A stretch of DNA of 64,000 nt from NCBI GenBank assembly GCA_020637775.1, contig JACKJV010000004.1:1-64000 (forward strand), read 5' to 3'. The translations under genes and the position numbers were made by a program. Shown piece after piece: positions 7,296 through 15,804 of this stretch. Below the pieces are notes generated by a model, which had not been told where the DNA came from, did no database searches, and was given only the letters and a program-made list of their open reading frames with translations. Within the stretch, counting starts at the first letter, position 1. Each line of letters begins with the position of its first letter. The DNA is from Brucellaceae bacterium. GTDB taxonomy: Bacteria; Pseudomonadota; Alphaproteobacteria; Rhizobiales; Rhizobiaceae.

Positions 7296-8942
7296 ATGTC
7301 TCGAAAAGAAGACGAAGAAATTCCGAAGCCGTCCGAAAACGTCCGTATCGGACGGTCCGTCTTCAATCGCGCCATGGGAGAGTTGGTGGGCCCCCGCAAC
7401 GAGCCGGTGCGGTTGCGCCCGCAGTCGGCGAGCGTCCTCGCCATGCTAGCGGAAAAGCCCGGAAAGGTGATCTCGAAGACCGACCTGATGGATGCAGTCT
7501 GGCCGGATACACACGTAACCGAAGACAGTCTCGTCCAGTGCATCACCGATATCCGGCGCGCTGTCGGTGCCGAGGGACGGGACGCCATAGAAACGGTTCC
7601 AAAGCGTGGGTACAGGCTGAAACCGACGATACCTCGCCCTTCGACGGCGGCGCGCCGCCACCTAGTTCTGGTCGCGGGGGTCGTGGCCGCGCTCCTTGTG
7701 CTTGTCGCGGCAGCGACAGTGTTCTGGCTCCGGCAGGACGCCGCCGAGATAGCGAACGTGGATCGCAAGGGCATCGCCGTCCTGCCCTTCGTCAACATGA
7801 GCAGCGATCCTGAACAGGAGTATTTCTCCGACGGCATCACAGTGGACTTGACCACGGATCTATCGAAGGTCTCCGGCCTGCTCGTCGCCGCGCAGTCTGC
7901 GGCCTTCTCGTACAAGGGCAGTGAAGCGCCGCTGGGCGAGATCGCTGCGGAACTTGGGGTCGACTACGTAATCGAGGGAAGCGTGCGCAAGGACGGTCCT
8001 CGGCTGCGTATCAACACGCAACTCGTCAACGCCGGAACCGGCAACCAAGTCTGGGCCGAACGCTACGACCGATCGGTGACCGACGTGTTCGCGCTCCAGG
8101 AGGAAGTGGTTAGAAAGATTGTAGCGGCGCTCTCGGTTAAGCTGGACGGGGAGGAGAAGGCGCGTCTCTCATCTGCCGCAAGGGTCAATCCGAATGCCTA
8201 CGATCTGCTGTTGAGAGGTCTTAGTGCCTACCGGCAATTCACGATCACCGACAATCTCGAAGCACGCAGCTACTTCGAGCGCGCTATCGCGATCGACCCG
8301 GATTTCGCCCGTGCTTACGCGGAACTCGCGCGCACCTATACCTCGGAGATCCAGCTCGACTGGGTTCGCGATCCGAGGGCGAACGCGTTTACGGCACTGA
8401 CGCTTGCGGAGAAGGCACTGTCGCTAGATGCGGAAAATCCGTACGTCTATTTTGCGCTCAGCATTATTTACCGGACCATGGGCAAGCACGAGCCGGCCAT
8501 AGATGCGGCGCGCAAGTCGATCGAGATAAACCCCAACTTTGCCGACGGCTACGCGACCCTGGCGCTGGACTTGAACTATGCGGGACGGCCGGAAGAGGGC
8601 CTCGACAATATTGACAAAGCGTTACGGCTCAACACCGAGCCTCCCTATTTCTATATCTGGATAAAAGGCCATTCGCATTACCTGCTTGGCCGGTACGAGC
8701 GGGCGGCGGAGTTGCTTGAAAAGACCCGGCTGCAGAATGCCGAGTTCATTCCGGCGCACAAGCTTCTGGCCGCGACCCTCGTCGAACTGGGCAAAATCGA
8801 TGAGGCCGAATGGGAGGTGGCTGAGATTGAGACCCGGCTGCCCGCGTTTTCGCTTAGCCAAGAACGGGCGAATTCTCCCTACAAAATGGATGATGTCTTC
8901 GACCGTTATATTGAAAACCTGCGTAAGGCGGGACTGAAGTAG
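7296..8942 (+). CDS. CadC-like membrane regulator with TolB-like and TPR domains
   Basis: A 548-residue protein in four parts. Residues ~17-112 are an OmpR/CadC winged helix (VLAMLAEKPGKVISKTDLMDAVW..ETVPKRGYRL). Residues ~122-145 form one membrane helix. Residues ~155-270 carry the TolB-like segment common in this family (IAVLPFVNMSSDPEQEYFSDG, then DYVIEGSVRK). The rest is tetratricopeptide repeats (for example YVYFALSIIYRTMGKHEPAIDAARKSIEINPNFADGY). Such proteins are one-component regulators: a cytoplasmic DNA-binding head with a periplasmic sensing tail. The divergent small exported protein at 6900-7187 is a candidate target or ligand partner. Confidence 0.85.
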   Translation: MSRKEDEEIPKPSENVRIGRSVFNRAMGELVGPRNEPVRLRPQSASVLAMLAEKPGKVISKTDLMDAVWPDTHVTEDSLVQCITDIRRAVGAEGRDAIETVPKRGYRLKPTIPRPSTAARRHLVLVAGVVAALLVLVAAATVFWLRQDAAEIANVDRKGIAVLPFVNMSSDPEQEYFSDGITVDLTTDLSKVSGLLVAAQSAAFSYKGSEAPLGEIAAELGVDYVIEGSVRKDGPRLRINTQLVNAGTGNQVWAERYDRSVTDVFALQEEVVRKIVAALSVKLDGEEKARLSSAARVNPNAYDLLLRGLSAYRQFTITDNLEARSYFERAIAIDPDFARAYAELARTYTSEIQLDWVRDPRANAFTALTLAEKALSLDAENPYVYFALSIIYRTMGKHEPAIDAARKSIEINPNFADGYATLALDLNYAGRPEEGLDNIDKALRLNTEPPYFYIWIKGHSHYLLGRYERAAELLEKTRLQNAEFIPAHKLLAATLVELGKIDEAEWEVAEIETRLPAFSLSQERANSPYKMDDVFDRYIENLRKAGLK

Positions 8943-9268
8943 GCAATTGGCGAGTTTTCAATCACCCATGTTATGTCTTTCTGAGCCATACACCTTTGTC
9001 TAGCGATGACTGAAATATCTTCATATTGTCCGCTTCGCGTCCCTATGCCGGGCGTTCAGGGTCGAAGACGGTTGTCTCCAAACCTGCCGTTCGCTGGAGT
9101 GGAGCGGAGGCCCAAGAGGGGGCGAGAAGCGGTCGTTGAGCGGAATCAGCCAATTGCCGCAATACATATTTTTTCAACCGCGCCTCGATTCACGAACCAA
9201 TAATAATGTGGCATTCGGAAGCTTCCATGTGTTAATGGCGTATAAAATTTCTATGGTAGTCGCCAGGT
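8943..9268. other. intergenic, no gene recognised
   Basis: Between the regulator and the left end of IS copy B. It contains only short frames with no recognisable domain and a locally AT-rich stretch near 9165-9260. No remnant matching the IS110 scrap on the other side of copy B was seen. Confidence 0.4.
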
Positions 9269-9919
9269 TGTCCGTAGTCAGGGATTTTGGGACCACTGGC
9301 GCCGTGAGTTAACGGAGGCTCTGGTCCATCAGGGTTTTCATTCTAGGCGGCCGCTTCTCGGTGAAGCAAGCGGCGTTGTCTGATGGTTTCGCGTTTGATC
9401 CTTTCCCTTTCGATCATGATGAGGTTGCCACGCCCGAAGTAGACGTCGGCAGGGGTTAGATTGCCGAGGCTCTCATGGTAGCGGCGGTGATTGTAATGCT
9501 CGACGAAGGCCGCGATCTGTCGTTCGAGATCGCCGGGCAGGAAGTAGTTCTCGAGCAGGATGCGGTTCTTCAAAGTCTGGTGCCAGCGCTCGATCTTACC
9601 CTGGGTCTGGGGATGACATGGCGCACCGCGGATGTGATCCATGCCCTTTTCCGATAGCCATGCGGCGAGGTCGGACGAGACGTAGGACGGGCCGTTGTCG
9701 GAGAGCAGCCGTGGTCGGGGCACCACCGTGGCGCTGTTGCAGCCGGAAGCCTGCAACGCCATGGTCAGTGTGTCGGTGACATCCCCGGCCTTCATCGTGG
9801 TGCACAGCTTCCAGGCGATGATGTAGCGGGAGAAGTCGTCGAGGATCGTTGACAGATAGAACCACCCCCAGCCGATGACCTTGAGTGGAGTAAGAAGCGC
9901 TGCTGCGCTTCTCCTCCCC

Positions 9920-9953
9920 GAACCGTACGTGCACCTTTCAGCGCATACGGCTC
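9920..9953 (-). ncRNA. group II intron domain V (with domain VI 9885-9919)
   Basis: A 34-nt hairpin on the minus strand begins GAGCCGUAUGC and ends GUACGGUUC, the classic bacterial group II domain V, with the catalytic AGC triad in its first strand (gAGCcg). The domain VI helix follows (GGAGAAGCGC paired with GCGCUUC around an AGCA loop). The maturase stop codon lies only 5 nt upstream of domain V. Confidence 0.9.
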
Positions 9954-9958
9954 TCTAT

Positions 9959-11488
9959 TCAATCTTGGCCCATGGCCATGGCAACGTCATGATAATTTGA
10001 CGTGACGGTGCTGCGAGGTTCGCTCCGGAAGATGTATGGATTGCTCTCCGGATTCCGCCACCGGAACTGCGCCTTTGGGGTGGTTACCATTCGGCGCAGC
10101 GCCTTGCCGACACGGTTTCCACGTTCACTTCGTCCATAGACAAGCCAGGTTTTTGCCTTGCCCGCCTCTGGCGCTCGATACCAGCTCCGCATCAAGGGTT
10201 TGATGCGTGACCGATATTTTCGCGCCAGCCAGTGCGCCAGTTTCCAGAACACGACAGTGTCGATGCGCCGGAAGCAACGCGCTGTGAAGTCGGTGAACTT
10301 GTAGAAGGCCGCCCATCCCGCCAGTTGGCGGTTCAGGCGGTCTACCATGTCGACCTTGCCGACATCATGATTGCCGGAAAGGGTATCGGTCAGTTTGCGA
10401 ACAAACGCCTTGGCCTTTTCCTTGGGTATCGTCGTGACGACGGACATATGCCCGTTCGACCCCCGCCTGCGAATGATCCGATGCCCCAGAAAGACGAACC
10501 CGTCATCGACGTGGGTGATATGGGTCTTTTCCATATTCAACGTCAGCTTCAGACGGTCTTCCAGAAAGGCCCGGCATTCCTCGCGGATTTCCTCGGCATG
10601 CACCTTCGTCCCCTTGACGATGACAACGAAGTCATCGGCATAGCGACAATAGGCAATCGCAGGTTTCCATTGCCGGTTCTCTCGAACCGTGATGGGGCGG
10701 CCCTGCTGAATGCCGAAGTTCCATGCCCAGCGATCCTTGCGGGCTTTCCGGTTCAGGTATTTCGCCTCCAGCCACGTATCAAACTCGTGGAGCATGATGT
10801 TGGACAGGAGCGGCGACAGCACGCCGCCTTGCGGAACACCCTCACTGGACGCAGCAAACAGGCCACGGTCGATGTGACCCGCTTTTAGGATGCGCCAGAG
10901 AAGATCAACAAACCGTCCGTCCCGCACCCGCCGCCGAACGCATTGCAGAAGCAGCCGGTGATGAACGGTGTCGAAGTAGCTCGCCAGATCACCTTCGATG
11001 ATCCAGCGGCCCCTCGTCGTGTCCGCGCCGTCCTGAAGCTGCAACTTCACGGTACGAACGGCATGATGCACGCTGCGTTCCGGCCGGAAGCCATAGGACA
11101 GGCGATGGAAGTCGCTTTCCCAAATCGGCTCCATGGCCATCAGCATGGCGCGCTGGACAATGCGGTCTGTCAGGGTCGGTATACCCAGTGGTCGTAGCTT
11201 GCCATTGGCTTTCGGGATATGGATTCGCTTGACCGGCTTCGGGCGATAGGTGCCTTTCAGCAGGTTTGTCCGCAGGTCGGCCAGATGGCGATCCAGCCCG
11301 GCCTGCATCCGTCGCTTATCCATTCCGTCAATGCCCGGAGTTCGTGCGCCACTCGACGCCAGAACGATCCGGGCGGCTTCGGCAAGCCATTCCCGGTCGG
11401 CAATGAGCCGCAAGAGACGATCGAACCGACGGTTCGGACCGGCCTCGGCCCATGTTGCGAGCTTGTGCTGCATTTCGCTGATTATCAA
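9959..11488 (-). CDS. ltrA: group II intron reverse transcriptase/maturase
   Basis: A 509-residue intron-encoded protein. Reverse transcriptase motifs are in order: fingers (RPLGIPTLTDRIVQRAM), first catalytic Asp region (GDLASYFDTVHH), GVPQGGVLSPLLSNIML, and the YADD active site in CRYADDFVVIVKG. A maturase X domain follows (~400-470, including RSWYRAPEAGKAKTWLVYG). No HNH endonuclease motif is visible at the C-terminus, so mobility would rely on an endonuclease-independent route, as known for introns of this kind. It starts at the ATG at 11488. It should promote splicing and reverse splicing of its host intron. Confidence 0.94.
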   Translation of the reverse strand: MIISEMQHKLATWAEAGPNRRFDRLLRLIADREWLAEAARIVLASSGARTPGIDGMDKRRMQAGLDRHLADLRTNLLKGTYRPKPVKRIHIPKANGKLRPLGIPTLTDRIVQRAMLMAMEPIWESDFHRLSYGFRPERSVHHAVRTVKLQLQDGADTTRGRWIIEGDLASYFDTVHHRLLLQCVRRRVRDGRFVDLLWRILKAGHIDRGLFAASSEGVPQGGVLSPLLSNIMLHEFDTWLEAKYLNRKARKDRWAWNFGIQQGRPITVRENRQWKPAIAYCRYADDFVVIVKGTKVHAEEIREECRAFLEDRLKLTLNMEKTHITHVDDGFVFLGHRIIRRRGSNGHMSVVTTIPKEKAKAFVRKLTDTLSGNHDVGKVDMVDRLNRQLAGWAAFYKFTDFTARCFRRIDTVVFWKLAHWLARKYRSRIKPLMRSWYRAPEAGKAKTWLVYGRSERGNRVGKALRRMVTTPKAQFRWRNPESNPYIFRSEPRSTVTSNYHDVAMAMGQD

Positions 11489-12575
11489 AGGTCTTCACCT
11501 CATTTGGTCAGGTAATTTGCACTCCAAGCAGATTGAACTGTTCCCCTTCGCCATGTGGCAGGCTTTCCCTGCCGCGGACTACTACGGGAACTCCGCCAGC
11601 ATGATGGACATCAGGGTCAACTCCCTTGCGACGCAGAACATCGTGGGCATTCCATCATGCCTTCCCTCGTTCATATGCTGGACATTCCACGCACTGGGGA
11701 GGTTGCCGGTCGCAGTCCTTGTCCTTGCGTCCCGCAAGTCGATGCCGATGTCATGGTCTGGCTGCGTTCTCCCCATGACTCCCTGCAGGCGACCTACCTG
11801 TACGCCCGCATTCGGATGCCGCCGACATACGTCTCCGGCGACCTCGTCAGCATTTCGCCTGTTAAGCCGTGTAGGCGAAGGCGACATTTCAGCCCTCGGA
11901 TGCGGATTAACCGGTTCGTGTTCCTCAACCTTCCAGTGCTACAGCCTCGGGAACCATCTCGGCGTAACGGCTTCGCCTCAATCCCCTTTACCTGCGGGCT
12001 ACGTCACCCTGCCAGTAGACGACAGGTCACCGCCGCGTGGGCTCATGCCCCCTCACAGCAGGGGCAAGGCAATCTTCAAATCCTCCTTTCTCAATGCATT
12101 CCAGTCATATGCACCCCGGACCATCCGGGACGAGGCGCACGATAGGTAAAATCGGTCTGCCACAGCTGGTTCGGCCTTGTCGTCTTGTCATGGAACTCAT
12201 CGGCGGCCTTGATGACGATGAAGGCCGGACTCGTGATCAGATCATGGGCCTTGAGCAGGCGATAGACCGAGGATTCCGACACGAAGTAGCCCTTGGTGTC
12301 GGTGAAGGTGACCGCCAACTCCCGTGGCGACAGCTCCGGCTCGTTCAGGGCCAGCTCGATGATCTGATCGCGCACCTTGTCAGGAATACGGTTCCAGACC
12401 CGGTTCGGCCGTGGCCTTTGATCCTCCAGCGCATCGACGCCGCCGGCAAGGAAGCGATCATACCAGCGATTGAAGGTCGACCGAGGAATACCGAGCCTCT
12501 GCAGCGTGCGCCGCGCCGACAGGTGGGAGTTCTCGACCAGCCGGATGATCTCCAGCTTCTCGGATGCGGGGTATC

Positions 12576-12950
12576 TCATTCGTCGTCGCCCCCATCCGCG
12601 ATCATGCTTTTTTTAAGCAGCCGCAGTTCCAGCGCCTGTTCGGCTACGACCTCCTTGAGATCGCGGGCCTCCTTGCGCAGCACCTTCACCTCGTCGCTGG
12701 TGGCGGCGCGCGCCGTATCGCCCGCCAGCCGCTTCTTGCCGGCTTCGAGAAACTCCTTCGACCAGTTGTAATACAGGCTCTCGGCAATGCCTTCACGCCG
12801 GCACAGCGCCGCGATCGACTCCTCGCCGCGCAGGCCTTCCAGCACGATGCGGATCTTCTCCTCCGCCGAATATTGCTTGCGGGTCGCACGGCGGATGCCT
12901 TTGATGACCTGCTCCGCTGGCGCTTTCCCAGTTCCGGATTTCTGTCTCAT
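12576..12950 (-). CDS. IS3-family transposase OrfA, copy B
   Basis: A 124-residue protein identical in translation to copy A OrfA: helix-turn-helix followed by a leucine-rich coiled coil. It is intact and overlaps the start of the intron-split orfB by the same ATGA. Without spliced orfB this copy would make only the DNA-binding subunit, which in IS3 elements can act as a transposition inhibitor; that role here is inference. Confidence 0.92.
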   Translation of the reverse strand: MRQKSGTGKAPAEQVIKGIRRATRKQYSAEEKIRIVLEGLRGEESIAALCRREGIAESLYYNWSKEFLEAGKKRLAGDTARAATSDEVKVLRKEARDLKEVVAEQALELRLLKKSMIADGGDDE

Positions 12951-13054
12951 CTTCGCTCCTTTGAAAGGCTACGATGAACCAGAAATCCTCCGTTCTCAGT
13001 TAAGCCGATTTGGTCCCATCAGTGCTGACGCCGGACAACCCAGGGACCGACTGA

Positions 13055-13189
13055 CTGTCGCGGAAGCTTGCGACCAAGGAAACGAGGGTTGTCGCGATCG
13101 CCCTGGCGAACCGCATGGCGCGGACGATCTACGCGCTTCTACGCGACGGGACGAGCTACCAGCCGCAGGTCGGGGCGATGCCCGGCTGA
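13055..13189 (+). pseudogene. C-terminal scrap of an IS110-family transposase
   Basis: A 44-codon frame starting just after the right end of IS copy B reads LATKETRVVAIALANRMART then YALLRDGTSYQP and stops. This matches the tail of IS110/IS1111-type (DEDD) transposases, whose conserved end contains VAxALANKMAR. The upstream part is absent; the frame is closed at 13052. It is debris probably removed or displaced by events around copy B. Confidence 0.7.
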
Positions 13190-13494
13190 GACCGGTCTGA
13201 CGGAATGGTAAGGCGCAACGTGAGGTGATGGCGAACTGACGGATACGGCAAACAGGAACACCCCGATCAACCCGAGGCGCATCAAGCGCGTTCGATTGAG
13301 TGGGAGCCTTCAGCCGACGCGGAGATTCATCATGGCGCGCGGGACAAAAACCGCAGACAGACGCCGAATACATGGCCGCACCTGACCAGTCGCTAGAAAC
13401 TCACAAAACCCTTGCCATGCAGGAGCCAACCATACATGCGCAGAAAGCCGGCACGAAGACTATGAATGTGTCGGAGATCTTGAGGGAGACAGCC
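13190..13494. other. intergenic, probable IS110 tail sequence, no gene
   Basis: Follows the IS110 scrap and precedes the IclR stop codon. It looks like the non-coding 3' end of the same IS110 element followed by unassigned DNA. Nothing else seen. Confidence 0.4.
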
Positions 13495-14268
13495 TCACCC
13501 CAAATCGGCTCCCATCCTGATGGACAAGCTTGAAGCGATCCGCTTGATGTTGGCGATGATCCGTTCACGGTCTTCACCATCTAAATTGTCCGCCAGCACA
13601 CTTACTGCCACGCCAGCTATCGGCATGTTGCGGGAATCCAGGACTGAAGCTCCAAAACAGACGATACCCTCTGCAACCTGCTGATTGTCAATCGAATAGC
13701 CGCGCTTGCGGGTCTCAGCGAGTTCTATGAGTAGATCCTCTATTGATTTAACGCTGTGCGGGGTTCGGGCTTCAGGCATGCCATCCGCGTATAGCTTCTT
13801 GACCTCGAAATCGCTCATGTAGCTGAGGAATGACTTTCCGGTCGCGGTGAACGCGGCCGGAAGACGCATCCCGGCACGGAAGTCGACCAGCGAATGGCTA
13901 ACTGCGGAATTCCGCGCCGCGATATAGACGACCTCGGATCCTTCGAGCACCGTGAGCGTGATCGTTGCGCCGGGCAGTTCCGTTTCCTTGTCCCAGATCG
14001 ATGCGAACTCCGTTGCCACGTCGGACTGGCGATTGAAGGCATTGGACCAACGCATCAGGTGAGGGCCGAGCTGGTAGGTCTGGTCGGATCGTCGAATGAG
14101 CAGGTTGAGCCCGACCAGGGTCTGGCAGAGCGTATGGGTCGTGCTCTTTGCAAGCTCGAGTTCTCTCGCCAGGTCGGACAGGGACGGGTGAACCCGACAG
14201 CGGCTGACATGATCGAGAATGCGGGTGGCGCGTTCGACCGCAGGTACAAGTTTCGTCGCCTGAGCCAT
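13495..14268 (-). CDS. IclR family transcriptional regulator
   Basis: A 257-residue regulator. Residues ~8-70 are the winged helix (AVERATRILDHVSRCRVHPSLSDLARELELAKSTTHTLCQTLVGLNLL). The rest is the IclR effector-binding domain, with the recognisable segments SVKSIEDLLIELAETRKRGYSID and ..CFGASVLD.. The ATG at 14268 is chosen because of the GGGAGGG ribosome site and because family alignment begins there; the frame is open further upstream. It is divergent from the catabolic cluster at 14459 and is the likely local regulator of that cluster. A palindrome in the gap is a candidate operator. Confidence 0.9.
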   Translation of the reverse strand: MAQATKLVPAVERATRILDHVSRCRVHPSLSDLARELELAKSTTHTLCQTLVGLNLLIRRSDQTYQLGPHLMRWSNAFNRQSDVATEFASIWDKETELPGATITLTVLEGSEVVYIAARNSAVSHSLVDFRAGMRLPAAFTATGKSFLSYMSDFEVKKLYADGMPEARTPHSVKSIEDLLIELAETRKRGYSIDNQQVAEGIVCFGASVLDSRNMPIAGVAVSVLADNLDGEDRERIIANIKRIASSLSIRMGADLG

Positions 14269-14354
14269 GGTCCCTCCCGAAAAGACCCCTTGCCAACCGA
14301 ATGATCCTTGACAGTCAGAAAGATCGGTGGATAGTGTTCTAATCATTGAATTGT

Positions 14355-14370
14355 GTTCAGTATGTTGAAC
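14355..14370. promoter_or_regulatory. candidate IclR operator, GTTCA-N6-TGAAC
   Basis: A perfect 5-bp inverted repeat GTTCA-GTATGT-TGAAC lies in the 190-bp gap between the divergent IclR gene and the SCP2-like gene. IclR-family proteins often bind GTTC-N-GAAC-type palindromes near their own promoter. The assignment is by position and symmetry only. Confidence 0.45.
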
Positions 14371-14458
14371 GATAGCCAGAAAGCAAGATCCTTTGCAAGT
14401 CTGACAAACGCATCGAACATCTTTTCTTTGTAGCTCAAGTGCTGTTTGGGAGGAGAGC

Positions 14459-14848
14459 ATGGCTATGAGCGTGAGGGACTGGGCTGCCCGGTTCAGCGAA
14501 GCCTCGGATCGTGATCCCGCGATCGCGGCGATGGCACGCCATTTTACCTGCGTCTACCTTTGGGACATGGGCGCCGTACAGGTCATCGTCCGCATGGTCG
14601 ATGGCTTGGTCCACGAGATCAACATTGCTCCGGGGCCGCTTGACTCCTACGATTTCGCTCTGCGTGCCAGCCCCGAGACCTGGCGCGAGTTCGCCCGGCG
14701 CGTTCCCGCGCCCATGTATCATGGCATCTGGTCCGCGAGTTTCCGCCGCGACCTGAAGCTCGAGGGCAATCTGCTCGCTCTCATGCAAAACCTCAGGAAC
14801 TTCACCATCCAGTTCGAACTTTTGCGCAAGGTGGGTGTACCGGTGTGA
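14459..14848 (+). CDS. SCP2-like sterol/lipid-binding-domain protein
   Basis: A 129-residue soluble protein. The pattern VQVIVRMVDGLVHEINIAPGPLDSYDFALRASPETWREFARR, followed by NLRNFTIQFELLRKV, resembles a compact SCP2 lipid-binding fold, a hydrophobic pocket for acyl or sterol-like ligands. The match is by overall pattern, so it is tentative. It is the first gene of the rightward cluster, with a strong GGGAGGAGAG ribosome site, and is followed after 61 bp by an alpha/beta hydrolase. It may hold or present a hydrophobic substrate to the enzymes downstream. Confidence 0.6.
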   Translation: MAMSVRDWAARFSEASDRDPAIAAMARHFTCVYLWDMGAVQVIVRMVDGLVHEINIAPGPLDSYDFALRASPETWREFARRVPAPMYHGIWSASFRRDLKLEGNLLALMQNLRNFTIQFELLRKVGVPV

Positions 14849-14909
14849 TCCGGCGTTAGAGCCGTCTTCCGCCGGGCGTGCCGCGTTTATTCAATTCACG
14901 GAGTCATCC

Positions 14910-15758
14910 ATGGCCAAGCATTCCCCGGTCATCGGCCGTTACGTCACCATCGAGGTCGATGGCTGCGAATACAAGGTGTTCTACCTGCGCAACGGGTCCG
15001 GAACGCCGCTGGTCTGCCAGCACACCGCCGGCTGTCACAATCACCAGTGGCGCGACCTGCTGGAAGATCCGGAGATTACCGCGAATTACGATGTGATCGC
15101 CTACGACCTTGCGCGTCACGGAAAGTCCGATCCGCCGCTCAACAAGGAGTGGTGGAAGGAGGAATACCGGCTGACCGCCGAGCACTACATGAATTTCATC
15201 GTGGCCTTCTGCGATGCGCTGGACCTTGAGGACCCCATCTTCATGGGGTCGTCCTTCGGTGGCAACGTCGCGCTTCAGCTGGCGCTCCACCATCCCGACC
15301 GGTTTCGTGCCGTCATCCCGGTCGAGGCAGCCGAACATGCGCCCGGGTTCTTCCTGGAATGGTGGCGTCACCCCCATGCCAACGCGGCGCAGGTATGCGC
15401 CTCGGGCGTATGGGACCTGATGGCGCCGCAAAGCCCGGACCGGGATCGCTGGCTGACCTGGCACTACTACACCCAAGGATCAGAGGTCTTCCAGGGCGAC
15501 CTCTATTTCTATTCCGTCGACCATGATCTGCGCGGGCGCCTCGGCGACATCGACACCGGGCGCTGTCCTGTGATCATGATGACGGGCACCTACGACTACC
15601 TGACTCCGCCGGAGGCAACCGAGAACACGGCCCGCCAGATCCCGGGGGGAATCTACATCGAGATGGAAGACATCGGCCATTTTCCAATGTCGGAGAACTA
15701 CCCGGTCTTTTCGGTTTATCTGAAGGAAGCCCTTCGCCTCATTGAGGAGCGGCGCTGA
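14910..15758 (+). CDS. alpha/beta hydrolase
   Basis: A 282-residue alpha/beta-fold hydrolase. The nucleophile elbow is G-S-Ser115-F-G in FMGSSFGGN. The acid is in MTGTYDYLTPPEA and the histidine in MEDIGHFPMSEN. An oxyanion-type loop with QHTAGCHNHQW lies near residue 40. Likely reactions are ester, lactone or C-C bond hydrolysis; the substrate is unknown. The ATG at 14910 follows a CACGGAGT sequence and fits family length. It is in line with a metallo-beta-lactamase-fold hydrolase, so the two may open successive ester or lactone bonds. Confidence 0.87.
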   Translation: MAKHSPVIGRYVTIEVDGCEYKVFYLRNGSGTPLVCQHTAGCHNHQWRDLLEDPEITANYDVIAYDLARHGKSDPPLNKEWWKEEYRLTAEHYMNFIVAFCDALDLEDPIFMGSSFGGNVALQLALHHPDRFRAVIPVEAAEHAPGFFLEWWRHPHANAAQVCASGVWDLMAPQSPDRDRWLTWHYYTQGSEVFQGDLYFYSVDHDLRGRLGDIDTGRCPVIMMTGTYDYLTPPEATENTARQIPGGIYIEMEDIGHFPMSENYPVFSVYLKEALRLIEERR

Positions 15759-15804
15759 TCGTCATGCTCGTCAGACAGACACAGGACACCCCGGGGACAT
15801 CCAG

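Larger units (their letters stand above)
9885..12140 (-). mobile_element. group II intron (2256 bp)
   Basis: Boundaries come from comparison with the uninterrupted IS copy A. On the minus strand the 5' end is GTGCGCC, matching the GUGYG consensus, and the 3' end is CUCCAC, matching the terminal AY rule. Exon junction on the minus strand is ..TTTACCTATC / TCAAGG... It encodes a maturase-reverse transcriptase and has a canonical domain V (9920-9953) and a domain VI stem with an adenosine 7 nt from the 3' end (UUACUCCAC) placed as the branch point. All parts needed for self-splicing mobility appear present. The intron lies in the sense orientation of the transposase gene. Confidence 0.93.
9343..12579 (-). 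pseudogene. IS3-family orfB of copy B, split by the intron
   Basis: The 5' part is 12141-12579 and the 3' part is 9343-9884: 439 + 542 = 981 bases, exactly the length of orfB in copy A. The break is inside the codon stretch for QTDFTYLKV, immediately after the first catalytic aspartate. Unspliced, the frame reads into the intron and stops after about 162 residues. If the intron splices, intact transposase mRNA would be restored, so the gene is only conditionally broken. The translation of both parts matches copy A. Confidence 0.9.
9269..13037 (-). mobile_element. IS3-like insertion sequence, copy B, interrupted by a group II intron
   Basis: Same inverted ends as copy A, in opposite orientation: TGTCCGTAG at 9269 and ..GCCGGACA ending at 13037. 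Total length is 3769 bp. Removing the intron (9885-12140, 2256 bp) leaves exactly 1513 bp, the length of copy A. Flanks do not form a target duplication (..GCCAGGT and ACCCAGG..) and an IS110 scrap lies only on the right side, so the locus has been rearranged since insertion. Copies A and B are inverted and could flip the 4.5-9.3 kb segment. Confidence 0.92.

Noticed and set aside
4529..9268. Simple composite transposon made by IS copies A and B
   Set aside because: The copies are inverted as needed, but the outer flanks (..ATAAGGC and ACCCAGG..) share no target duplication, so transposition as a unit is not supported.
12037..12771. Long plus-strand frame across the IS copy B
   Set aside because: It is the antisense of the transposase orfB and crosses the intron boundary; the minus-strand frame matches a known family.
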